Assembly: GCA_947501805.1 (NCBI GenBank)
Contig: CANMXJ010000001.1
Coordinates: 186,001 to 250,000 of the forward strand
Reading direction: 5' to 3'
Origin: an uncultured Sulfitobacter sp.
GTDB taxonomy: Bacteria; Pseudomonadota; Alphaproteobacteria; Rhodobacterales; Rhodobacteraceae
Length of the DNA: 64,000 bases
Positions 55,444 through 64,000 of the stretch are shown one piece after another. Within the stretch, counting starts at the first letter, position 1. Every line of letters begins with the position of its first letter. The position numbers were made by a program, and so were the translations under genes. The notes beneath the pieces are model-generated. The model saw only the letters and a list, made by a program, of their open reading frames with translations. It was not told the DNA's origin and made no database searches.

Positions 55444-56687
55444 CGGTCAATTTCTCCGAACACAACGTCCATCGTACCAATAATCGCAGCAACATCAGCC
55501 AGTTGATGACCTTTGCTCATGTGATCCATAGCCTGCAAATGCAAGAAACCGGGGGCGCGAATTTTGCAACGGTAGGGTTTGTTCGATCCGTCAGCCACCA
55601 GATACACACCAAATTCCCCTTTCGGCGCTTCGACGGCACAATAGACTTCACCTTCAGGCACATGGAAGCCTTCGGTGTAAAGCTTGAAATGGTGGATCAG
55701 GCTTTCCATATCCGTCTTCATCGCAGTGCGCGAAGGAGGTGTGATCTTGCCACGGGCCAGAATATCACCCTGCCCGTCCGGTGCGCGCAACTTTTCGATC
55801 GCCTGCTGGATGATGTGCACCGACTGGCGCATCTCTTCCATGCGGCAAAGGTAACGATCATAGCAGTCGCCATTCTTGCCGACCGGCACCTGAAACTCGA
55901 ATTCGTCATAACATTCATAAGGTTGCGCACGACGCAAATCCCAAGCCATGCCAGAACCACGCACCATCACGCCGGAAAAGCCAAAGTTCAGGATGTCTTC
56001 TTCTGTCACCACGCCAATATCGACGTTACGCTGTTTGAAGATGCGGTTTTCGGTCAGCAAACCATCAATGTCTGCCATGAAGCCGGTCATGAATTGCTTG
56101 GACCACGACTCGATGTCATCCAGCAAGGCGTCCGGCAGATCCTGATGCACACCGCCGGGACGGAAATACGCGGCGTGCAGACGCGCGCCACAAGCACGTT
56201 CGTAGAATACCATCAACTGCTCACGCTCTTCGAAGCCCCAAAGTGGCGGCGTCAGCGCGCCCACATCCAAGGCCTGTGTCGTCACGTTCAACAAGTGATT
56301 CAATACCCGCCCGATTTCGCAATACAGCACGCGGATCAGAGACGCACGGCGCGGCACAACAGTGCCTGTCAGTTTTTCAATCGCCAGACACCAAGCGTGT
56401 TCTTGGTTCATTGGCGCGACGTAATCCAGCCGGTCGAAATACGGCAGGTTTTGCAGATACGTCCGGCTTTCCATCAACTTTTCTGTGCCACGGTGCAGCA
56501 GGCCAATATGCGGATCGCAACGCTCTACAATCTCGCCGTCCAACTCAAGAACAAGGCGCAAAACACCATGTGCCGCAGGGTGTTGCGGGCCAAAGTTAAT
56601 GTTGAAATTGCGGATTTTCTGCTCGCCCGTCTCAAAGTCGGTGGAGCCGTCATCATAGGTGTTTATGCGAATATCGCCGTCCATCAT
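55440..56687 (-). CDS. nuoD: NADH-quinone oxidoreductase subunit D
   Basis: Quinone-site subunit of complex I, 415 residues. The block [36 protein letters not shown], and the C-terminal [31 protein letters not shown] are diagnostic. The start overlaps the stop of the 40-codon ORF by four bases (ATGA). It is separate from nuoC rather than fused. Confidence 0.97.
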   Translation of the reverse strand: MMDGDIRINTYDDGSTDFETGEQKIRNFNINFGPQHPAAHGVLRLVLELDGEIVERCDPHIGLLHRGTEKLMESRTYLQNLPYFDRLDYVAPMNQEHAWCLAIEKLTGTVVPRRASLIRVLYCEIGRVLNHLLNVTTQALDVGALTPPLWGFEEREQLMVFYERACGARLHAAYFRPGGVHQDLPDALLDDIESWSKQFMTGFMADIDGLLTENRIFKQRNVDIGVVTEEDILNFGFSGVMVRGSGMAWDLRRAQPYECYDEFEFQVPVGKNGDCYDRYLCRMEEMRQSVHIIQQAIEKLRAPDGQGDILARGKITPPSRTAMKTDMESLIHHFKLYTEGFHVPEGEVYCAVEAPKGEFGVYLVADGSNKPYRCKIRAPGFLHLQAMDHMSKGHQLADVAAIIGTMDVVFGEIDR

Positions 56688-56806
56688 TTACGCCCCTTCA
56701 GCATCCGGTCCGAAGGCCGCTTCGCCTCATCCACCCGCACACGAACGGGCTGCTCTTGGCGCTGACCAAACAGCTTTGCCATCATCTCTTCCAGAAACGC
56801 AATCAT
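56684..56806 (-). CDS. 40-residue ORF coupled to nuoD
   Basis: A tiny protein, [20 protein letters not shown] followed by a basic tail ending [12 protein letters not shown]. It lacks a membrane helix but has an amphipathic start. Its ATG shares one base with the stop of the 57-residue gene upstream, and its stop overlaps nuoD by four bases, so the chain looks translated. No family known. Could be a leader or a very small complex I partner. Confidence 0.5.
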   Translation of the reverse strand: MIAFLEEMMAKLFGQRQEQPVRVRVDEAKRPSDRMLKGRK

Positions 56807-56979
56807 CACAGTTTCTCCAACTCTTGCAGGCGCAAACCCATCCACCACAGCAAGGCAATTGTGCCAAACGGGACCAGACAGGCCGCAGCCCAATATTTGT
56901 TGATGCCAAAGAACGGCAGCAGTTTTAACATGGGGATCGCGGTCAATGCCGACAACACAAGCCACCAGAAACCGCCCAT
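56806..56979 (-). CDS. 57-residue small membrane protein between nuoC and nuoD
   Basis: [20 protein letters not shown] begins a protein of two hydrophobic segments (about 4-24 and 28-50) with a short charged end. The ATG at 56979 shares one base with the nuoC stop (TAATG), and its stop meets the next small ORF. Its tight coupling to nuoC and nuoD argues that it is real. Function unknown. Confidence 0.62.
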   Translation of the reverse strand: MGGFWWLVLSALTAIPMLKLLPFFGINKYWAAACLVPFGTIALLWWMGLRLQELEKL

Positions 56980-57584
56980 TACTTGGCCTCCGCTTTGTCG
57001 TCTCCGGGCAGGATGTACTCTGCTCCCTCCCAAGGCGACATAAAGTCGAACTGCCGGTATTCCTGAACCAGACTAACCGGTTCATAAACAACGCGCTTTT
57101 CAGCTTCGTCATAGCGTACTTCGGTGTAGCCCGTGGTCGGGAAATCCTTGCGCAGCGGATAGCCGCGGAAACCGTAGTCGGTCAGGATGCGGCGCAAATC
57201 CGGGTGGCCGGAAAACAAGATGCCAAACATGTCGAACACTTCACGCTCGAACCAGTTGGCGCTGGGATGCACATCAACCAGTGACGGCACCATATCCTTT
57301 TCACGCACAGCCACGCGCAGGCGGATACGGTGGTTCTGATACATGCTGAGAAAATGATACACGACATCAAACCGCTTGGCCCGTCCTGCATAATCCACTG
57401 CCGTAATATCAACCAGCGTAGAGAACCGGCAAGTCGCGTCCCCTTTCAGAAAATCGACCAGCCCCGCGATATTGGCGAGCGTGACATCCATGTTCAATTC
57501 GCCCTGGGTCACATCCCAGGCCAGCACACAATCGGGCCGCTTGGCCTCGATATAGGCCCCAAGTTCTTGCAGTGCTTCAGTCAT
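56979..57584 (-). CDS. nuoC: NADH-quinone oxidoreductase subunit C
   Basis: Peripheral-arm subunit (30-kDa type), 201 residues. The signature [13 protein letters not shown] motif is [37 protein letters not shown]. It overlaps the nuoB stop by four bases at its start, and the small membrane ORF shares one base with its stop. Length and motifs are normal for alphaproteobacteria, where C and D are separate genes. Confidence 0.97.
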   Translation of the reverse strand: MTEALQELGAYIEAKRPDCVLAWDVTQGELNMDVTLANIAGLVDFLKGDATCRFSTLVDITAVDYAGRAKRFDVVYHFLSMYQNHRIRLRVAVREKDMVPSLVDVHPSANWFEREVFDMFGILFSGHPDLRRILTDYGFRGYPLRKDFPTTGYTEVRYDEAEKRVVYEPVSLVQEYRQFDFMSPWEGAEYILPGDDKAEAK

Positions 57585-58117
57585 CGAACAATCGTCCCCG
57601 TCCGGCGCATTTTCTTTTGCAGTTGCAGGATGCCATAGAGCAACGCCTCGGCCGTTGGCGGGCAGCCCGGCACATAGATGTCGACAGGCACAATCCGGTC
57701 ACATCCACGCACAACACTGTAGGAATAGTGGTAATAGCCGCCACCATTGGCACAGGACCCCATAGAGATCACATAGCGCGGTTCCGGCATCTGGTCATAA
57801 ACCTTGCGCAGCGCGGGGGCCATCTTGTTGGTCAGGGTTCCCGCCACGATCATCAGATCCGACTGGCGTGGGGAGGCGCGTGGCGCTGTCCCGAACCGCT
57901 CCAGATCATAGCGCGGCATGGAGGTATGCATCATCTCCACGGCACAACAGGCCAACCCGAAAGTCATCCAGTGCAATGAACCCGTGCGCGCCCAGTTGAT
58001 CACATCCGCCGAAGACGTGACCAGAAAGCCCTTGTCCTGCAAGGCATCGTTGAACTGCGCCGCCTGAACGTCGCGATCCGGTCCGGCGGAGTAGCCGCCT
58101 GCGTCCGTTACTGCCAT
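57581..58117 (-). CDS. nuoB: NADH-quinone oxidoreductase subunit B
   Basis: Carries cluster N2, 178 residues. The Cys ligands are in [29 protein letters not shown] and [15 protein letters not shown] start at the ATG 58117 ([10 protein letters not shown]), with GGAGCGCTGGA upstream and a 10-base overlap of the nuoA end; the frame to 58138 is an upstream extension. All motifs intact. Confidence 0.96.
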   Translation of the reverse strand: MAVTDAGGYSAGPDRDVQAAQFNDALQDKGFLVTSSADVINWARTGSLHWMTFGLACCAVEMMHTSMPRYDLERFGTAPRASPRQSDLMIVAGTLTNKMAPALRKVYDQMPEPRYVISMGSCANGGGYYHYSYSVVRGCDRIVPVDIYVPGCPPTAEALLYGILQLQKKMRRTGTIVR

Positions 58118-58473
58118 TCCAGCGCTCCTTTTTTCCACTCATACGCAAAGCCTGCGGTCAGCACGCCAAGGAACACCATCATCGACCAAAACGCAGTCAT
58201 CGACAGATCCTGAAAAGCCACAGCCCATGGGAACAGGAAGGCGATTTCGAGGTCGAAAATAATGAATAGAATTGCGACCAGAAAGAAGCGCACGTCAAAT
58301 TTCATCCGCGCATCGTCAAAAGCGTTGAAACCACACTCGTAAGCCGACACTTTTTCAGGGTCCGGATTTCGTACGGCAATCAGCACGGCAGCAATGATCA
58401 GGATCAGGCCGAAACCGACTGCAACAGCCAGAAAAACAAGGATAGGCAGGTATTCCCGCAGCATATCGTCCAA
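58108..58473 (-). CDS. nuoA: NADH-quinone oxidoreductase subunit A
   Basis: First gene of the operon; a three-helix membrane subunit of about 121 residues. Family marks: [32 protein letters not shown] and AFLFPWA. I prefer the TTG at 58473, six bases after AAGGAG; the ATG three codons on (58464, MLREYLPI) is the alternative but is farther from the ribosome site. The longer frame to 58530 is in the leader. Confidence 0.93.
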   Translation of the reverse strand: MDDMLREYLPILVFLAVAVGFGLILIIAAVLIAVRNPDPEKVSAYECGFNAFDDARMKFDVRFFLVAILFIIFDLEIAFLFPWAVAFQDLSMTAFWSMMVFLGVLTAGFAYEWKKGALEWQ

Positions 58474-58541
58474 GGGAGGCTCCTTTAAGGCTGGGGCCTG
58501 CGCACGGTGGCACAGACGCTGGCAGAACATAGTCAGGTCTG

Positions 58542-58570
58542 GGTCTAAACCGATGACGCGGAAGGGTCAA
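58542..58570 (-). promoter_or_regulatory. Candidate promoter for the nuo operon
   Basis: On the minus strand, TTGACC (58570-58565) and TAGACC (58547-58542) are separated by exactly 17 bases, matching sigma-70-like spacing, about 69 bases before the nuoA start. The -10 match is imperfect. No other obvious promoter lies in the 270 bases between nuoA and the methyltransferase gene. Confidence 0.4.
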
Positions 58571-58743
58571 CGGGATGGGGTGTGGAAAGGTGTCACGGGG
58601 GGCGGCAACTTTTCAGACAGAAAAGGAGCGGATATCAGGTTTGAGCCCATTACTGACCGATGCTGCGCGCTGCAAAGATGTCCACTATTCTAGGCGGTAA
58701 TGTCGATACGATCGGCTTCATCACAACGCCAGAGCCCAAAGTT

Positions 58744-59577
58744 CTACGCGTCCTTAATCGCGATCATTTCGATAGGTGAGATGCGTCCTGCAGCCAAATT
58801 TGCTACCATATTTGGGATTTTTTCTGCGGTGGTCTGCTGCATGAGCACATGTAAACCTAAGGGGGGTGGTCCCCCAGCGGCTCCGCTTGCCGCTTTCATT
58901 TTCTTGAAGAAATCCAGAGCAAAGTCGTGGCGATTGTTTTCGTCAGTCACGACAAACCCGTTGGCTTCGAGCGCCATTCGATAGTCTTTAGGCTCTGCGA
59001 CCCAGCTTGTTTCAGAGGTTGTTGCCCAAGGAACAGGGTAAATTAGCTCTTCATCGTTGCCCCTCATGATATCGTAGATACCAAACTTTGCACCCGATTT
59101 CAGAACACGGGACACTTCAGAAATCAGTACATGCTTGTCTTCGATATTCATGCCGACATGCATCATGAATGCGCCGTCAAAACTTGCACCCGCAAAAGGA
59201 AGCGACAGTGCACTACCATGCTGAAGTTTAATGCTATCCGAGAGGCCGACCCAATCGCAGAGTTGCTGGCCAACAGCAACGTATTCACGTGTCAAATCAA
59301 TCCCGGTGATCCTTGCTCCGTAAGTCTTCGCAGCGAAACGCGCCGAACCACCTAAGCCGCAGCCGATGTCGAGTATGGTTTGGGACGGAGATATCTTTAG
59401 CTGGTCCAGGAAATGAGCGCTCGCTGCCCGCCCACCAATATGAAATTCATCTACTGGGCCAAGATCCTCAACAGTGGCATTTTCAGGTTCAATACCCTGT
59501 TTTTTGAGGCCTGCCTCAATTGCGGTTAGCAGGTTTCCGTGGTGATAATGTGTGGAAATTTTCTTATCGTTGTTCAT
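58744..59577 (-). CDS. Class I SAM-dependent methyltransferase (glycine/sarcosine-type-like)
   Basis: A 277-residue methyltransferase: the SAM site is ILDIGCGLGGSARF near 88, followed by ITGIDLTREYV, and DEFHIGGRAAS lies before it. GGPPPLGLHVLM near the end is a block I associate with sarcosine/dimethylglycine methyltransferase-like proteins. The substrate is unknown. The ATG at 59577 is chosen over the TTG at 59586 because the latter is too close to the ribosome site. Its DNA looks less GC-rich than the neighbours. It stands apart from both the nuo and leucine clusters. Confidence 0.82.
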   Translation of the reverse strand: MNNDKKISTHYHHGNLLTAIEAGLKKQGIEPENATVEDLGPVDEFHIGGRAASAHFLDQLKISPSQTILDIGCGLGGSARFAAKTYGARITGIDLTREYVAVGQQLCDWVGLSDSIKLQHGSALSLPFAGASFDGAFMMHVGMNIEDKHVLISEVSRVLKSGAKFGIYDIMRGNDEELIYPVPWATTSETSWVAEPKDYRMALEANGFVVTDENNRHDFALDFFKKMKAASGAAGGPPPLGLHVLMQQTTAEKIPNMVANLAAGRISPIEMIAIKDA

Positions 59578-59696
59578 AACAACCAAATTTCCCCAGTTTG
59601 TGAATTAAGACCCTATCACGTTTCACTGAATCTCCTAAGCGGTCATTCCCGCAGCCGCAGTGAAAAGGCGCTTCGTACGCACACCGGACATCACTC

Positions 59697-60479
59697 TCAC
59701 TTCACCCAGTTTGCCTTCCGCTTGTCAAAAAACGCCCCGATCCCCTCGGCGGCTTCCTCCGTTTCCCAACGCTCAGCCAAGGCCGCAATTGACATAGCCA
59801 CGGCGGCTTCCGTTCCTGCTCCGCCCAGATCAATTGCCAACTTCTTCGCCGCCGCCACCGCACCGGGCGCGCAACTCAGGTACGGCACAACTTCGGCCTC
59901 AATCGCGGCGTCCAAATCTTCAACCTGCACAACCTTCGCCAGTAACCCCAGATCAACCGCCTCATCCGCGCCAAACAAACGCGCCGACATGAACACATGC
60001 CGCGCGCGCCCTTCGCCCATCCGCGCAATCACATATGGCCCGATGGTCGCCGGAATGATTCCCAGCCGCGTTTCGGTGAACCCCATTTTGAGGTTGTCGA
60101 CCCCAATCGCCACATCGCACACACTCGCCATGCCAACACCACCGCCAAAGGCATTGCCCTGCACCCGCCCGATCAGCGGTTTCGGCAACCGGTTCAGCGC
60201 CCCCAGCATCGTCGCAAGTTTCCCCGCCTCAGCCGAGCGTGTGGCCGCATCCATATCACGCTGCGCGCGCATCCATTCCAGATCGCCGCCCGCGCAGAAC
60301 GATTTGCCCGCGCCGGTCAGCACAACAACGCGCACCGCATGATCGGCACCCAGCTGCGCCGCCGCATCTGTCAAATCCGCCAGCATCTGCGCCGACATTG
60401 CGTTGTGTTTTTCCACGCGGTTCAAGGTTAGCGTTGCTACCCCACGTGTATCAGTTTCGATCGTTAGGGTCTCAAACAT
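59697..60479 (-). CDS. liuC: Enoyl-CoA hydratase family protein, probable methylglutaconyl-CoA hydratase
   Basis: Crotonase-fold enzyme of 260 residues. The oxyanion-hole block FCAGGDLEWM and GNAFGGGVGMASVCDVAIG are present, as is TETRLGIIPATIGPYV with the catalytic Glu. In leucine and isovalerate breakdown this step hydrates methylglutaconyl-CoA to HMG-CoA, which fits the HMG-CoA lyase and carboxylase genes beside it. The fold alone would allow other enoyl-CoA substrates. It is the last gene of the leftward cluster. Confidence 0.85.
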   Translation of the reverse strand: MFETLTIETDTRGVATLTLNRVEKHNAMSAQMLADLTDAAAQLGADHAVRVVVLTGAGKSFCAGGDLEWMRAQRDMDAATRSAEAGKLATMLGALNRLPKPLIGRVQGNAFGGGVGMASVCDVAIGVDNLKMGFTETRLGIIPATIGPYVIARMGEGRARHVFMSARLFGADEAVDLGLLAKVVQVEDLDAAIEAEVVPYLSCAPGAVAAAKKLAIDLGGAGTEAAVAMSIAALAERWETEEAAEGIGAFFDKRKANWVK

Positions 60480-60990
60480 AGTTCACTCCTTTAGGCATGC
60501 CCGGCACATGGCCGTCTTGGCGTTGCCAGTCTTCCAAAATCCACACCATGCGGTCGAGAAACCACTGCTTGGGCAGTGCCGCGAGGATGACGCCGAAGAC
60601 GACAAACGCCGGATCAAGCACCCAAAGCACCCAACCCAGAACAAGCGGTCCCGGCACTGAACCATAGCCCGGAATAATCGCCATCCTGCGGTGATGCGCG
60701 GGCAAAGCTTCGTTAAATTGCAGGAACAAACGCTCTCCCAACACGCCGCGCAACATCCATTTGTCAAACAGGACGCGCGGCGCAAAAACACGTGGATTGA
60801 ACCATATCCAGATCAACACCAGCGCCACAGCGCCCCAAGCATAGCCGCCAATCCACACCCGGCCCCAAATCGCCAGCGCCCAGAGTGGCAGGATACTCAG
60901 TCGGGTCCAGCCGGACCACGGATTCGCATGGCGCAGCCATACCTCATCCGTCGTGCCCATCAGCCGGTCTGCCCGCAGTGCGATCTTCAT
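60472..60990 (-). CDS. DUF6653-like membrane protein
   Basis: A 172-residue membrane protein with hydrophobic segments at about 33-50, 52-66 and 118-138. The segment VWLRHANPWSGWTRLSILPLWALAIWGRVWIG resembles DUF6653 proteins as I recall. No catalytic motif. Overlaps the enoyl-CoA hydratase start by eight bases and follows the HMG-CoA lyase gene by three bases; it is carried within a leucine-catabolism cluster without a known role there. Confidence 0.7.
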   Translation of the reverse strand: MKIALRADRLMGTTDEVWLRHANPWSGWTRLSILPLWALAIWGRVWIGGYAWGAVALVLIWIWFNPRVFAPRVLFDKWMLRGVLGERLFLQFNEALPAHHRRMAIIPGYGSVPGPLVLGWVLWVLDPAFVVFGVILAALPKQWFLDRMVWILEDWQRQDGHVPGMPKGVNYV

Positions 60991-60993
60991 GGA

Positions 60994-61848
60994 TCAGCCC
61001 CGCATCGCCCGTGCCATATCTGCCGCTTCTTCCAGCACCGCCTGATCCAGTCCCGTAACATAGCCCAGCGCGGTAAGATGTTTGTTTACCGCTTCCGTGG
61101 CCACATTCCCCGCCGCACCGGGCGCATAAGGACAGCCGCCCAGGCCACCCACGGCGGCGTCAAACACTCGCACGCCCAAGGACAGCGACGCGTCAATGTT
61201 CGCCATCGCCCGCTCGGTTGTGTCATGGTAGTGACCCGCCAAGCGGCCCGCTGGCACCACATCACGCACCGCCAGCAACATCCGCGCAATGCTATCAGGC
61301 GTGCCTGCGCCAATCGTATCGCCCAGTGAAATCTCGTAACACCCCATGGCGAACAGCTTGTCCGCCACCTCGGCCACTGCTGCCGGGGCAACCGCGCCGT
61401 CATAGGGGCATTCGACAACACAGGAAACATATCCGCGCACCGGAATGTCACGGTGCCGCGCATCCTCGAGAATCGGTACAAACCGTTCCAGTGACTCGGC
61501 AATGCTGGCGTTGATGTTGTTCTGGCTGAACCCTTCCGAGGCCGATGCAAAAACAGCAATTTCGTCTACCCCTGCCGCCAGCGCATCCTCGTAACCGCGC
61601 ATGTTCGGTGTCAGCGCCGCATAGCGGACCCCTTTGCCTCGCTTGATTCCTGCCAGTACATCTGCCGATCCGGCCATTTGGGGAATGCGTTTGGGCGAAA
61701 CAAAGCTCGCACATTCGATCCGGCCAAACCCCGCCTCCGTAAGCTTGTCAACAAGCGCGATCTTTTCAGCCACCGGTATCTCGCGTTTTTCGTTTTGCAA
61801 ACCGTCCCGCGGGCCTACCTCAAAAATCTCACATGGTCCCAAGCTCAT
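60994..61848 (-). CDS. Hydroxymethylglutaryl-CoA lyase
   Basis: Splits HMG-CoA to acetyl-CoA and acetoacetate at the end of leucine catabolism (LiuE/MvaB type); cytoplasmic, 284 residues. The N-terminal EVGPRDGLQNEKREIP carries substrate and metal ligands, SLGDTIGAGTP is the middle block, and GGLGGCPYAPGAAGNVATE holds the catalytic Cys loop. The start MSLGPCEIFEVGPRDG is normal. The GST gene ends 35 bases upstream. Confidence 0.95.
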   Translation of the reverse strand: MSLGPCEIFEVGPRDGLQNEKREIPVAEKIALVDKLTEAGFGRIECASFVSPKRIPQMAGSADVLAGIKRGKGVRYAALTPNMRGYEDALAAGVDEIAVFASASEGFSQNNINASIAESLERFVPILEDARHRDIPVRGYVSCVVECPYDGAVAPAAVAEVADKLFAMGCYEISLGDTIGAGTPDSIARMLLAVRDVVPAGRLAGHYHDTTERAMANIDASLSLGVRVFDAAVGGLGGCPYAPGAAGNVATEAVNKHLTALGYVTGLDQAVLEEAADMARAMRG

Positions 61849-61883
61849 CGTATATCCCTTTTGTAAATGTCAGCGCCCCTGTG

Positions 61884-62549
61884 TCACTCAACCGGCCAAG
61901 GCGCATAAAAGTCCTGGCTGTAAATCCCGTCCCCCTGCGGCAATGATTTCACGAATCCCTCCCGCTCCGTAATCCGTGCGTACCAGTCCGCCACAGAAGG
62001 ATGGTTTTCCAGCGTCACAAAGAAGCGTGACATATAAACCGCCTGCCCGCACGAAATATCCGCAGCGCTGAAGCCGGAGGTCAGCAGATAGTCGCGGTTC
62101 TCGACCGGCGTGGACAATCGCGCCTCCAGCGCATCATAGCATTTCGCCACCCGCGCCGCTTCCAGCTTCATCACGATAGGGCTGCGCATATAATCTTCGC
62201 GCAGCGCCACATGTTGCTGGGTCAAGGCCGCAGTGTGCTGGCTGATTGTCTCTGCAAAATGCAGCCAAACCAGCCACGCCATCCGGTCCATACTCGCCAC
62301 AGAACGCCCCATCCGGTCAGGGCTGAACCGCTCGCACAAGTACTGAGTAATCGCGCCGGTCTCGAACATCCGCTCGCCGTCGATCTCCAACGCAGGCACA
62401 CGCCCCGCAGGCGACAGGCTGAGGTATTCCGGATCGCGCAACGTCCGGTCAAAGCTGTGCAACATAACACGAAAATCCACCTCAAGCTCGTGCAGCAACC
62501 AAAGCGTGCGCATCGAACGCGTCTGCGGACAATGATGCAGCGTGATCAC
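61884..62549 (-). CDS. Glutathione S-transferase family protein
   Basis: A 221-residue soluble protein with the thioredoxin-like N-terminal domain (TLHHCPQTRSMRTLWLLHELEVDF, then GRVPALEIDGERMFETGAITQYLCERF) and an all-helical C-terminal domain. A Ser in CPQTRSMR is the likely thiol-activating residue. The start overlaps the carboxylase stop by four bases, so it is coupled to the leucine cluster; its substrate is unknown. Confidence 0.87.
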   Translation of the reverse strand: MITLHHCPQTRSMRTLWLLHELEVDFRVMLHSFDRTLRDPEYLSLSPAGRVPALEIDGERMFETGAITQYLCERFSPDRMGRSVASMDRMAWLVWLHFAETISQHTAALTQQHVALREDYMRSPIVMKLEAARVAKCYDALEARLSTPVENRDYLLTSGFSAADISCGQAVYMSRFFVTLENHPSVADWYARITEREGFVKSLPQGDGIYSQDFYAPWPVE

Positions 62550-64000
62550 GCTGCAACCTCCACTTCCGCCTCAAGCCGGACCAGCGCCGCGCCCGCCTCG
62601 ACCTGATCGCCCGTCGCGGCCAAAACTTCGGCCACCACACCATCGCGCGCTGCCAGCAATGCATGCTCCATCTTCATCGCCTCCAACACAGCCAGACGGT
62701 CGCCTTGTTTCACAACCTGCCCGACCTGCGCTTCCATAGATCGCACCAACCCCGGCATTGGTGCCTCGATCAGATTGCCATCACCCTGCGCCCCCGCCGC
62801 ACGGTCCAGCGGATCAATCACATCAAAGGCCATCCCGTATCCTTCGAACACCGTCACAACACCGTTGGCAACAACCACATCCGCCGCCAACTGACCGCCA
62901 ACAACCCAGCGTCCACCACGTTTGACCGCCTCAACTTCTCTATCGCCAACAAACCAACGCTGCTGATCCGGTCCCATCACGCGTACCTTAACGACATGCT
63001 CTTCATCACCCCACCCCAAGATCACAGACCGCCGCAGCGCACGCCACAAGGTAAACCCTGTCTCGGCCCCCGTTTCCATCACCCCAAGCGCGGCCATCCC
63101 CGCCAGCGCCACGTGCCGCGCTTCAACCGCAGGCACTGCCGTCAGCACATCGATATCGCGCGCGATCAATCCGGTATCGACGTCACCACGGCCAAATCCA
63201 TCATGTCCTGCCAGCGCTCCAAGGAACGCGAGGTTCGTCACCGTCCCACCAACCTGACAGCCACTCAACGCGGCCCGTAGTTTGGCCAAAGTCACATCAC
63301 GTGTTGCTCCGTGCACGATCACCTTGGCAATCATCGGATCATAAAACGGGCTGATCGTATCCCCTGCCCGCACCCCGGAATCGGCCCGCGTCTGGTCAGT
63401 AAACTGCAAATGCGTCAACGTGCCTGTGGCTGGCAAAAATCCCGCTGGCACATCCTCCGCGTAAAGCCGTGCCTCAAACGCATGCCCGTTGATGGACAGG
63501 TCCTCTTGCGCCATCGGCAACGCTTCTCCCGCCGCCACGCGCAACTGCCATTCGACCAAATCGACACCTGTGATCGCTTCAGTAACCGGATGCTCGACCT
63601 GCAAACGTGTATTCATCTCCATGAAAAAGAACCCGTCAGCCGACAACCCGTCAGAGCCATCCACAATAAACTCAACCGTCCCAGCGCCCGCATAGCCAAT
63701 CGCCTCTGCCGCTTTCACCGCCGCATCGCCCATCGCCTTGCGCATTGCGTCTGTCATCCCCGGCGCAGGCGCTTCCTCGATCACCTTCTGATGACGGCGT
63801 TGCAAGGAGCAATCGCGCTCAAACAAATGCACCGCATGCGTCCCGTCCCCGAACACCTGCACCTCAATATGGCGCGGCTTGGAGACGAACTTCTCTATCA
63901 GCACATCCGAATTGCCAAACGCCGTCTTGGCCTCCGAGCGCGCAGACTCCAAAGCCGCCTGAAAGCCGCCCGCATCTTCAACCAAGCGCATTCCCTTACC
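62546..64000 (-). CDS. Biotin-dependent acyl-CoA carboxylase alpha subunit, probable methylcrotonyl-CoA carboxylase (5' end outside window)
   Basis: ATP-dependent carboxylation of biotin, then transfer to an acyl-CoA (methylcrotonyl-CoA by context, LiuD/MccA). The visible 484 residues lack the N-terminus: the frame is open through base 64000 and the in-window Met at 63991 follows GKG, the middle of the ATP-grasp loop. Visible blocks: HIEVQVFGDGTHAVHLFERDCS, FMEMNTRLQVEHPVTE, GHAFEARLYAED. The biotin site AMKMEH is near the end. The BirA ligase at 36938-37672 would biotinylate it. Propionyl-CoA carboxylase cannot be excluded from sequence alone. Confidence 0.9.
   Translation of the reverse strand, partial: GKGMRLVEDAGGFQAALESARSEAKTAFGNSDVLIEKFVSKPRHIEVQVFGDGTHAVHLFERDCSLQRRHQKVIEEAPAPGMTDAMRKAMGDAAVKAAEAIGYAGAGTVEFIVDGSDGLSADGFFFMEMNTRLQVEHPVTEAITGVDLVEWQLRVAAGEALPMAQEDLSINGHAFEARLYAEDVPAGFLPATGTLTHLQFTDQTRADSGVRAGDTISPFYDPMIAKVIVHGATRDVTLAKLRAALSGCQVGGTVTNLAFLGALAGHDGFGRGDVDTGLIARDIDVLTAVPAVEARHVALAGMAALGVMETGAETGFTLWRALRRSVILGWGDEEHVVKVRVMGPDQQRWFVGDREVEAVKRGGRWVVGGQLAADVVVANGVVTVFEGYGMAFDVIDPLDRAAGAQGDGNLIEAPMPGLVRSMEAQVGQVVKQGDRLAVLEAMKMEHALLAARDGVVAEVLAATGDQVEAGAALVRLEAEVEVAA

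Noticed and set aside
55308..56765. 485-codon rightward frame opposite nuoD
   Set aside because: Antisense shadow of a fully conserved complex I subunit; no domain in the translation.
58850..58895. GGGGG/CCCCC and GCGGC/GCCGC hairpin-like sequence inside the methyltransferase
   Set aside because: It encodes GGAPP-type residues that are a conserved part of the protein (GGPPPLGLHVL), so an inserted element is not needed to explain it.
1..64000. CRISPR arrays, tRNA or rRNA genes, insertion sequences, prophage
   Set aside because: I looked for regularly spaced repeats, cloverleaf-like stems, rRNA-like tracts and transposase motifs and saw none; tRNA absence is a by-eye judgement only.

Overview
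The window reads as chromosomal DNA of a GC-rich alphaproteobacterium of the Roseobacter group (Rhodobacteraceae). I infer this from family resemblance rather than from a marker gene: there is no rRNA in the window. The signs are a complex I (nuo) operon carrying DUF5333, DUF5337 and other extra genes, a NuoE with a long C-terminal extension, the order alr-pqiA-radA-cvpA-purF, several Hint-domain proteins, and the order nuoN-birA-coaX-rnj. Coding density is very high, many neighbouring genes overlap by 1 to 10 bases, and I see no rRNA, tRNA, CRISPR array, phage or insertion sequence.

Layout. 1-12.7 kb is mostly rightward housekeeping: the end of pyrE, dnaB, alr, a PqiA-like membrane protein, a membrane coiled-coil protein, radA, cvpA, a PAS histidine kinase, purF and small hypotheticals. 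A leftward exported hydrolase and a fatty-acid-hydroxylase-like membrane protein interrupt this stretch. 12.7-16.3 kb holds an SDR, then surE-pcm-nlpD-like. 16.4-18.7 kb holds two tandem Hint-domain genes with a shared upstream block. 18.7-21.3 kb is tatABC plus a DUF815 ATPase, leftward. 21.4-30 kb is accessory: a WYL regulator with a candidate operator, two Lin0512 paralogues, an orphan ABC ATPase, a sodium/solute symporter, an AlkC-like protein, an atypical SDR, a third Hint gene and an exported hypothetical. 30.1-34.4 kb holds prfC, a glycosyltransferase and a DEAD-box helicase, closed by a strong terminator.

34.5-58.5 kb is one long leftward array: nuoA, B, C, D, E, F, G, H, I, J, K, L, M, N followed by birA, coaX and rnj. 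All 14 complex I subunits are present. Thirteen or so extra genes sit among them, most coupled by start/stop overlaps: two micro-membrane/short ORFs between nuoC and nuoD, a helix-hairpin-helix-like membrane protein whose C-terminus matches the NuoE tail, DUF5337, MAPEG, two DUF3291 genes around a small membrane protein, a methyltransferase, two lipoproteins, DUF5333 and a carboxymuconolactone-decarboxylase-like protein. 58.7-64 kb holds a methyltransferase and a leucine-catabolism cluster (methylcrotonyl-CoA carboxylase alpha, GST, HMG-CoA lyase, DUF6653, methylglutaconyl-CoA hydratase-like), running off the right edge.

The points most worth following are the Hint trio (duplicated upstream block, a 111-base in-frame insertion with a stop just before the second gene's start, and a Cys-to-Ser change in the third), the accessory complex I genes, and a 42-base double-hairpin repeat present twice, once inside the nuo operon. 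I did not find a convincing complete new defence or secretion system.
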